Below are positions 32,901 to 38,562 of a DNA stretch of 38,562 nucleotides, in pieces. The first letter of the stretch is position 1. Every line of letters begins with the position of its first letter. The stretch lies in the NCBI GenBank assembly GCA_045128275.1, contig JBGVRH010000004.1, forward strand, positions 1-38,562. Direction: 5' to 3'. Source of the stretch: CAMEON01 sp045128275. GTDB lineage: Bacteria > Bacillota > Clostridia > Oscillospirales > CAG-272. Under the pieces are notes generated by a model. It searched no databases. It was not told the DNA's origin and saw only the letters and a list, made by a program, of their open reading frames with translations. The position numbers were made by a program, and so were the translations under genes.

Positions 32901-34941
32901 CCGCGTTGTGGATGGAGGCGCCGTCCGAAGCGCGCTCCAGGGTATGGCCCGCCAGGAGGGTACCGGCGGTGAGGGTCACGGTGGGGTCGCCTTGGTGGCT
33001 CTGGGCATCGTACATCCACTCGGCAGACTCGGTCTTGACCGTGATGGGACGGGCGGTGACCTCCAGAGTGCCCTCGGCGTAGGTGATGGCATAGTATCCC
33101 GTGACATCCTTCCCCGTGGCGGTGTCCACGATACGGGTCGTCTCACGGTGGAAGCTGTTGGGGGTCTTGCCCACCTCGGTGATGGAGGCGGCGGTCAGCT
33201 CGGCTACCAGCTCATGACCCTTCACAAGAGACCCGGAACGGATGGTCCAGCCGTCCTTGGACAGGGGGGTGCCGTCGTAGATCTTGGTAGCACTCTCCGA
33301 GGCGATGGTGATGGGGCGGGGATTCACCGTCAGCTGTCCGTCGGTAACGGTATAACGGAAGTTGTCGGTGACGTCCCGACCGTCGGCATCGTGGATGCGG
33401 AGGGAGCCCTCCACGTAGGTGTTGGCGGCATTGCCGAAGATGACCTCGCCGCGGGAGTCCAAGGTAAGGGTATGCCCCTTGGGAAGGCCCGCTCCGCCTA
33501 CGGTGAAGCTCCCCGACTGCAGGGGCGTGCCGTCGTAGTAGCGGGTCTCGTCCTTCATCTTGACCGTGATCTCGCGGGGCTCCACGGTGATGGTACCGTA
33601 CCGATAGCCCTTGATGATATAGTTGGCGGAGATGTTCTGACTGCCGCGGTAGAATTCCACCGTCATGCGGTTCTGGGTACTGCCTACAAAGCGGATGGTG
33701 GAAGCCCCGACGGCGCGGTACTCGTCCCCTACGCCGTTTTCGATGGTGGCCACGGGATGGCTCTGATCGGTGCCGTTGTAGGTCAAGGTGGTGCTGTCGG
33801 TGACCACCGTGACCTCGCGGGGAGTGACCGTGAGGGTTCCCGCCTTGACGAAAATGGAATAGTTGTGGGACTCATCCACGCCCCGTCGATCGTTGACACG
33901 GAAGGTCAGGACGTTGTCCACGGTGCCGCAGTCCAGCAGGTGGGTCATGTTCTCCACCGTCAGGTAATGGCCGCTCACCAACGAGGTGGAGGGATCCACC
34001 GTAAAGTCGGTGCAGACCTGCTCATAGCCCCCGTATGTGTAGGTGGCCGAGCCTGCCTGGACGATCAGGGAACGCTTCTCCACCGTCAGCTTGCCCGACT
34101 TGACGGTGATGTTATACAGCCCCGTGACGTCGGTGCCGTTTCGGTTGTAGATATGGAGGGTGGGGGTATTGGTCTTGGTGCCCGCGTCTACCAGGGTGTC
34201 GCGGAAGATCGCCACCAGGTTATCCCCCTCCAGCAGAGTCCCCTTGGAGATCTCGTAGCCGTCAAAGGAAAGGGCGGTATCGTCATAGACCTTGGAGGCA
34301 TTCTGCACCGTGACCGTCAGAGAGCGGGGCTTGATGTGGACGGTAGCGTGCTCCACCTCTTGGATGACGTAGCCCCGCAGGCGGTCGTTGCCCTTCTTGT
34401 CGGTAATCTTCAGAGTGGCGGTATCGGCAAAGGCGGTGGTGGGGGTGACACCCCGATCCGTGATGATGACCCCGCAGGAAGCCTTGTCTCCCTTGGCCAG
34501 GCCGTCGGCTCGGATGTTTAATGTATCGCCGTACTCCACCGAGGTATCCGCCACGCGGAGGGTGAGGGGGCGGGGGGTGATGGTGAAATCGTGGATTTCG
34601 GTGTAGGTACGAGCACCCAGAGCGCTCTTGCCGTAGGCCCGTACCTGGTAGCGGCCGGGGAAGACGGGCATCTCCTCGCTCCAGCTGTTGCTTCCCTGCT
34701 CGCGGTACTCGTAGTGGGTCTTGGCGGTCATGAAGTGGACGCGGTAGCCCAGCTTGTCACCGTACGTCACCTCGGCGGGGCAGTCGGACTCCGCGACGAG
34801 AAGGCCCTTGGTCATGACCAGAGCCGTCAGGATCAGGGTCACGGCCACAAGGGCTATGGCGATTATGAGTCGGTGGGCATACATCCTTCCGAGGATGCCC
34901 GCGACCTTATTCACCTTCGCGCGGTAGGAATCGTACTGCAT
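29983..34941 (-). CDS. Giant membrane-anchored MBG-repeat protein with transglutaminase-like domain
   Basis: A 1652-residue surface protein. One N-terminal membrane helix (about residues 26-47) leaves nearly everything outside. After a short domain of another type come eleven MBG-like beta modules of about 80-95 residues, each opening with a pattern like PRPITV...YDGTPL. A transglutaminase/protease-like domain follows (about 1090-1350) with Cys1289 in EGVCVHYATAATLLYR, His1330 in GHAWVEVY and Glu1346 in IEVTG as triad; most family members have Asp at the third place. A proline-rich linker and three more MBG modules end the protein. There is no LPXTG motif. AGGAG lies six bases before the ATG. 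It is the second large gene of its operon, and its domain is related to those of the neighbour. It may cross-link or cleave cell-surface or matrix proteins. Confidence 0.9.
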   Translation of the reverse strand: MQYDSYRAKVNKVAGILGRMYAHRLIIAIALVAVTLILTALVMTKGLLVAESDCPAEVTYGDKLGYRVHFMTAKTHYEYREQGSNSWSEEMPVFPGRYQVRAYGKSALGARTYTEIHDFTITPRPLTLRVADTSVEYGDTLNIRADGLAKGDKASCGVIITDRGVTPTTAFADTATLKITDKKGNDRLRGYVIQEVEHATVHIKPRSLTVTVQNASKVYDDTALSFDGYEISKGTLLEGDNLVAIFRDTLVDAGTKTNTPTLHIYNRNGTDVTGLYNITVKSGKLTVEKRSLIVQAGSATYTYGGYEQVCTDFTVDPSTSLVSGHYLTVENMTHLLDCGTVDNVLTFRVNDRRGVDESHNYSIFVKAGTLTVTPREVTVVTDSTTLTYNGTDQSHPVATIENGVGDEYRAVGASTIRFVGSTQNRMTVEFYRGSQNISANYIIKGYRYGTITVEPREITVKMKDETRYYDGTPLQSGSFTVGGAGLPKGHTLTLDSRGEVIFGNAANTYVEGSLRIHDADGRDVTDNFRYTVTDGQLTVNPRPITIASESATKIYDGTPLSKDGWTIRSGSLVKGHELVAELTAASITEVGKTPNSFHRETTRIVDTATGKDVTGYYAITYAEGTLEVTARPITVKTESAEWMYDAQSHQGDPTVTLTAGTLLAGHTLERASDGASIHNAGSIPNSVTVRIVNGGEDVTRNYTITYKYGTLTVHKRPITVRVGSFTVTYDGYPHTNTTLSLSPDSPYPLASAHHELRVKDSDRRVFTDAGSYINDPRISVYDPTTGVFVTANYEITRYDGTVTIEKRPLSIAIYGEKTYDGKPLNDWYVRYLDGTSPAAGQTVTAKPQSVPTDAESVTSVIIPDSVDITAGGKSVLRNYTVTRRAGTLTIYKRPISVRTADAEKIYDGNPLTAYDLTTTPESLPPVAGHEIYMVVNGSATEVGQYPNTCYPQTFGVSKDGIDVTRNYELISVTEGTLTVKYDISLTVTTGSATKPFDGLPLTNDEYTVEITRGTLPLGYAVYVDVTGLITRPGSVENTATVTVRDRQGEDVTPLFTVDLRHGVLTVTDELQEDTLFGSVYASADGIVYLRMTSFGRYNGKGWDPATPYTGTLSGGYSLNLLPSAALQNLGLVSKQTLRFSAMRIAMLPYYTEPGGSNPIVGSDTDYTDSLGRSYDITYYPVGDPLTLLEAFNRAPSYLKPLLLGSHSTHERAYRAFVHNQYLTLDEETRAFMEDLIAEQGFDLSNPSVIGDVAAYIRKAARYDLNYDPALDQGDNVAIAFLRDYREGVCVHYATAATLLYRALGIPARYTTGFMLEVKGGQWNRIESPGHAWVEVYVDGLGWIQIEVTGSADDPDLPDPPDTPVDPPVTQKPVLELIPAFTHKVYDGTYLYAAQELTLTPSLEALLKLGYTYTVRVSGAQKEIGDGTSAIGEFALYDPTGKDVTDDFRTVKRSGLMRVTRPAVEILLYPLTKSYDGRPALWSEGDYAILTLPDGVTLTLTVTIPADELGFVTLSELNQGLDRYAAYRLEKNGTDVTAAYDLVFTLPEGMEDTPVLTVTPRPIELTAASETRVDDGKPLTNTTVYLTKGTLAAGHTLTATATGTQTGVGPTANKVGQVTILDAEGRDVTTLYRVTTVDGQLTVLAVPDNEGLS

Positions 34942-35014
34942 AGCTTCTCCTGTTCGGGGTAGGGATCAAACAATTGCGAATGGGAGCGGGGGATCTGCAC
35001 AGATGGTGAGAGCC

Positions 35015-38000
35015 TCAGGGGCTGACCACCCGAAGCGTCCCGGGGAGGGTCTCGATGGCGTAGCACAGGGTGACGTCCTCGCCGTCGCTGTTGCGGATGA
35101 TGATGCCTGTGATGAGGTTCTCGGAGCGTCCCACGCGGGTCTGGGAGCCCTCCACGGTCACCGACTCGATGGTATCGCCGGGGGCCAGCTCCCCGATCAG
35201 CTCATAGGCATCGGTGGTGAGGGCTTCGCCGTCAAAGACCTTCTCGGCATCGGCGGCCTTGATGGTCAAGGGCGCGGGGGTGACGGTGAGGGTGCCGTAA
35301 ACCTTGGAGATCAGGAAGTGGGAGGTGCGATCCTCCCGAGCACCCGTACCGCCATGGTACCAGATCTTGATATCAAAGGCGGCGTAGCCTGTGCCGACGG
35401 TGGTGCGGCTTCCCGTGCGGATGATCTCGATCATGTAGCCCTGGGGGAGAGTCCCCGAAAGGAAGAGGGCATCGGCGGTGGTCAGAGGGGTGCCGTCGTA
35501 GGTCTTGCTTTGGCTCGTACTGCCGAAGGTCAGCTCGGCGAGGTAGACCGTGAGGGATCCCGGGGTGGACTCCACGGTGAAGAGGTGGGTGACGTCCTGC
35601 CCCGAGGGATCGTAGATGGTGAGCTTTTGGAGGATGGCCACCGAGCGGCCGCAGGCGGTGCGCTTGCCGTTGACAAAGGCGGTATAGGTATAGCCCTTGG
35701 CCTCGAAGGCCTCAAGGCCTGTGAGGAGGCCGTTATGCTCGATGGGGGAGCCTGTATACTGCGCCACCATATCCACGGGCTTGACCGTGACCGTGTACTG
35801 CTCCACGGCCTCGGCGTTCCGTCCCACCACGTCCACGGGGGCCCAACCGAAGCCCTCCACGTAGATCTCCACCCAGGCGTAGGCATCGCTGCCCAGGACA
35901 CGGGTGGTGTCGGTGGTGGTCTCGGCCAGGTAGCCCACGGTATAGCGGGCGGGGATGCCCACCATGCGGTAGAGGAGGGTAGCGGCGGCGGCCATGTGGC
36001 GGGCAGTACCCGTCTTGTAGTCGCGGAGGTAGGAGACCACCACGTTGGCCTCGCTGTCCAGGGCGGTATCGTAGTCGTCGTCCAGGGTGTAGTTATCCCG
36101 CAGGTAGGCGGCGACCCACTCGATGGCGACAGTAGAGGGAAACTCCCCCAGCCACTCCACAAGGGGGTTCAGGTAGGCGGCGGTCTCGTCGTCCACCTCG
36201 GTGTAGTGGCGGTAGGCGAACTCCGCCAGCTTAGACTCGCCGTAGCGGTCGTCCGTGGTCTTTGGCTCGTAGTCGGGATCCTCGGGGTAGTAGTTGACCG
36301 AATAGACCCTGCGGCCGTCCCCCGTCACGCGGGAATCGGTGACCGTGAGGCCGTTGGCACCGGGGATCAGGTCGTAGACCGACAGGTAGTAGGGGGCGGC
36401 ATAGGTGCCCATAAGGGACTCGATCTGCAGGGTGCGGTGGGTCTCGGTGCGGGGCATGAGGTAACAGCCCGGCAGGTAGGCCGAGGAGCAGGTATTATAG
36501 ATGGAAAAATCACAGTAGGGCGCGTCGGCGAAGCCCTGTCCCGTGTAGCTCCCGAAGCTCTTGAGCTTGAGGAGGACGCGATCCGGGATCTCGTTTTGCA
36601 GCTTGAAGACGGTACTGCTCAGCAGGGCGGGGGGAATGCTGGGGGAGAGGGTGAAGCGGCCGTTGGTGCCCGCCATAAGGTCGCCCCAGGTGGTGGGATC
36701 CTCGGGCTCTACGGGAGGCTCGGTGCTGTCCCCGCCTGTTCCGGGGGTAGTGCCTGTGCCTGTGCCGGTGCCCGTCCCCGGCTCGGTGGGGCCGTCCTCT
36801 GCGGGGAAGCCCGTGACCTCGACGTACTGCCAGCCGAAGCCCTCCACGTAGACCTCTACCCAGGCGTGAGCGTCCATGCCCTTGACGGCGGTGGTCTCCC
36901 CTGCTTTGACATCGGTCATGAAGCCCACGGTGTAGCGGGCGGGGATGCCGAGGGCACGGTAGAGGAGAGTGGCGGCGGTGGCGAAGTGACGGCAGACACC
37001 TTCCTTGTAAGCACCCAGGAAGGCCAGGGCCACGTTGGGCTCGCGATCCAGGTTCTGGTCGTAGGCCAGGTCATAGGTGGCGGAATTTTGGATGTAGGCA
37101 GCTACCTTTTGGATGATATCGGGATCGTTTTTGTCGAAGCCTTCCCGCTCGATGATGAGTTTCATGTAGGACGCCGTGGTGGAATCCAGGGCAAGGTACC
37201 GATCCATGACGTAGGCCGTATAGGCCAGCTCATGGGTGGCGAAGAGTTGATCCACCCGATCCGCGCCCGCATAGGTGCTGTAGGGACGGTAGTAGACGGT
37301 ATAGGGGAGGGTGCCGTCCCCCTCGGCCTTGACGTCGTTGATCAGCTTCAGTTGATCGATACCGTGGGTGGTGAGGTAGTACGGAAGGACATGAGCCTCC
37401 ATTTTCGGGGTGATCTGAAGAGGGTAGCCCACGAAGGGGGTCAGGGCATCCATGTGGTGATGGGGATAGCAATAGACACCGCCGTGGTCATAGACCATGC
37501 CCGGATAGGCCGCCGCCTCGCTCCACCCCTGTCCCGTATAGTCACCGAAGGCCTGCATCATCAGGTAGAGGCGATCGTCCCGCTCGGCGTAGATCTCCAT
37601 AACCGTCAGCTGGGATGCCACGCCCGCCGCCAGGGCACCGGGAGGAAGTCCCAGCTCTCCATTCATGCCCGCCAGCAGATCGGCCAGATCGTCCGGTTCG
37701 ATGGGGAGGCCATCAAGTGCGTCGCCCCACTCGGGGGGAAGGGTATCCCACTCGGGGGGCAGGGTATCCCAGCCCTCGGGGAGGGTAGGCAACTCAAAGT
37801 CGGGGTCGGTCTCCAGTGTGGGAGGGAGGGTAGGCCACTCGAAGTCGCTCTCCCACTCGGGGAGGGTGATCTCGGGCTCGGGGGGGAGGGTCCCGTGGGG
37901 CTCACGGGTGAAGTCGTCGGGATCCAGGGACTCCAGGATGTCCCCGAAGTCAAAGGTTCCCTGGGGGAAGGAGGGATCGAAGTCACCGTCCCCCTCATCG

Positions 38001-38119
38001 GGGACCGAGGGGGAGGCGAGCATCCCTCCCGCCACAGCCACGACCAGGATCAGAGCCAGGGCTAAGACCGTGGTGACCAGCGCGATACAGAGGATACGGA
38101 TCAGTTTTTCTCTTGGCAT
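35015..38119 (-). CDS. Membrane-anchored protein with one active and one degenerate transglutaminase-like domain
   Basis: A 1034-residue surface protein. After an N-terminal membrane helix (about 9-34) comes an acidic, proline-rich stalk (35-165) with repeats of the type TLPPEWD. The first transglutaminase-like domain (about 170-440) has the triad Cys376, His418, Glu434. A TG-rich linker (about 440-470) leads to a second domain of the same fold (about 480-770). There the Cys position is Ala706 and the His position is Tyr747, with Asp763 kept, so it cannot use the usual mechanism. Three MBG-like modules form the C-terminus. The ribosome site AAAGGA is about 12 bases from the ATG, longer than usual. 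It is followed 73 bases on by the giant MBG protein. Duplication within one gene followed by loss of catalysis is the simplest explanation. Confidence 0.9.
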   Translation of the reverse strand: MPREKLIRILCIALVTTVLALALILVVAVAGGMLASPSVPDEGDGDFDPSFPQGTFDFGDILESLDPDDFTREPHGTLPPEPEITLPEWESDFEWPTLPPTLETDPDFELPTLPEGWDTLPPEWDTLPPEWGDALDGLPIEPDDLADLLAGMNGELGLPPGALAAGVASQLTVMEIYAERDDRLYLMMQAFGDYTGQGWSEAAAYPGMVYDHGGVYCYPHHHMDALTPFVGYPLQITPKMEAHVLPYYLTTHGIDQLKLINDVKAEGDGTLPYTVYYRPYSTYAGADRVDQLFATHELAYTAYVMDRYLALDSTTASYMKLIIEREGFDKNDPDIIQKVAAYIQNSATYDLAYDQNLDREPNVALAFLGAYKEGVCRHFATAATLLYRALGIPARYTVGFMTDVKAGETTAVKGMDAHAWVEVYVEGFGWQYVEVTGFPAEDGPTEPGTGTGTGTGTTPGTGGDSTEPPVEPEDPTTWGDLMAGTNGRFTLSPSIPPALLSSTVFKLQNEIPDRVLLKLKSFGSYTGQGFADAPYCDFSIYNTCSSAYLPGCYLMPRTETHRTLQIESLMGTYAAPYYLSVYDLIPGANGLTVTDSRVTGDGRRVYSVNYYPEDPDYEPKTTDDRYGESKLAEFAYRHYTEVDDETAAYLNPLVEWLGEFPSTVAIEWVAAYLRDNYTLDDDYDTALDSEANVVVSYLRDYKTGTARHMAAAATLLYRMVGIPARYTVGYLAETTTDTTRVLGSDAYAWVEIYVEGFGWAPVDVVGRNAEAVEQYTVTVKPVDMVAQYTGSPIEHNGLLTGLEAFEAKGYTYTAFVNGKRTACGRSVAILQKLTIYDPSGQDVTHLFTVESTPGSLTVYLAELTFGSTSQSKTYDGTPLTTADALFLSGTLPQGYMIEIIRTGSRTTVGTGYAAFDIKIWYHGGTGAREDRTSHFLISKVYGTLTVTPAPLTIKAADAEKVFDGEALTTDAYELIGELAPGDTIESVTVEGSQTRVGRSENLITGIIIRNSDGEDVTLCYAIETLPGTLRVVSP

Positions 38120-38152
38120 GGGCGTGACCGTCCTTTCTTGAAATTTCGGGTG

Positions 38153-38562
38153 TTATGCGTTACGGCGCAACCGCTGGATGGCCTCCTTACAGGCGGTCAT
38201 ACGGTCAGGGCCGAAGAGCTCGTCGAGGTAACCAAGAAGACCCTCGGCGGCTCCGCGGAGGTAGATGGGGTTCTGGGTCTCCAGCTTACGGATGACCTTC
38301 TTGGCCAGGATATCGTCCAGGGCCACCAGCTCGTCGCCTCCGCAGGCAATGAAGACGGGGATGTAGGTATTGATCTGCTTCATGATGCGGTTACCGAAGG
38401 TGATGTGGAAATGCTCGATGAGGTACTGATCCAGCATTTGGAGGCGGGCGCGGTTGCGGCTGCTGACGGCGTACTCCTTGGTAGCGGCATCGGCCAGCTT
38501 GGCAAAATGATCGGCGGAGACGTGGAGGGGCTTGGTCTTGGGGGCCACAAAGCGCTCACTCT
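38153..38562 (-). CDS. 3' end of an unrecognised gene running off the right edge
   Basis: The last 136 codons of a gene whose start lies outside the window; the frame is open to the edge. A GTG at 38548 could serve as a start but has no good ribosome site in view, so a longer protein is more likely. The visible part is mostly helical and soluble, with a charged end (CKEAIQRLRRNA). It reminds me of the C-terminal region of some AAA+ ATPases of Clostridia, which would fit the common pairing of MoxR-type ATPases with transglutaminase proteins, but I cannot show this. Its stop is 33 bases before the next gene, so one operon is probable. Confidence 0.6.
   Translation of the reverse strand, partial: SERFVAPKTKPLHVSADHFAKLADAATKEYAVSSRNRARLQMLDQYLIEHFHITFGNRIMKQINTYIPVFIACGGDELVALDDILAKKVIRKLETQNPIYLRGAAEGLLGYLDELFGPDRMTACKEAIQRLRRNA

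Noticed and set aside
27282..38065. Very long open frames on the plus strand (27282-30023, 30160-34521, 35003-38065)
   Set aside because: They lie antisense to GH3 and the two transglutaminase genes, have low-complexity Gly/Val/His-rich translations without domains, and follow from the GC-rich third positions of the real genes.
1..38562. tRNA, rRNA or riboswitch in the intergenic regions
   Set aside because: No cloverleaf, rRNA segment or known riboswitch core was recognised; most intergenic gaps are short, and the longer ones hold promoters, terminators or hairpin arrays.

Overview
The window looks like a chromosomal piece of an uncultured, GC-rich, anaerobic Firmicute, most likely a gut Clostridia of the Oscillospirales type. 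This is inferred from the rnfCDGEAB gene order with NusG-II, Gx-transporter and ApbE neighbours, strong AGGAGG ribosome sites, sigma-A promoters with an extended -10 (TGnTATAAT), and a strong preference for G or C in third codon positions. No rRNA, tRNA, integrase, transposase or CRISPR array was recognised. The sequence alone does not fix the species.

Left part (1-11100, nearly all minus strand). An array of intergenic hairpins (1-150) follows a MATE efflux pump. Next to it are two blocks of redox enzymes: an SDR with a flavin reductase (1644-2917), and a tightly overlapping OYE / SDR / FrdA-like flavoprotein / MalY-type aminotransferase operon (6027-10984). Between the two blocks sits one strikingly AT-rich gene (2945-5968). 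It encodes a 1007-residue protein that joins an SF1 helicase, a RecB/Cas4-type PD-(D/E)XK nuclease, a DEDDh exonuclease and a C-terminal zinc ribbon. Its composition, its position and its intact active sites make it the best candidate for an acquired, undescribed anti-phage or DNA-processing system.

Middle part (11157-25400). A GHMP sugar kinase with galacturonokinase-like motifs is paired with a sugar-phosphate nucleotidyltransferase. A two-component system is followed by two membrane proteins of unknown function. Divergent from it, behind a perfect consensus promoter, is the complete Rnf complex, the ferredoxin:NAD+ oxidoreductase ion pump. Behind it come a NusG-II protein, a Gx transporter, a strongly promoted lipoprotein with two homologous halves (its last codons are frameshifted) and the flavin transferase ApbE that would flavinylate RnfD and RnfG. 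RnfG is unusual in carrying two FMN-binding domains.

Right part (25517-38562, minus strand). ispE, a second hairpin array, a DUF89 phosphatase-like protein and a GH3 beta-glucosidase come first. After them are two large membrane-anchored surface proteins with transglutaminase-like domains and MBG-type repeats. One of these carries a second transglutaminase domain that has lost its catalytic Cys and His. The 3' end of an unrecognised gene runs off the right edge.
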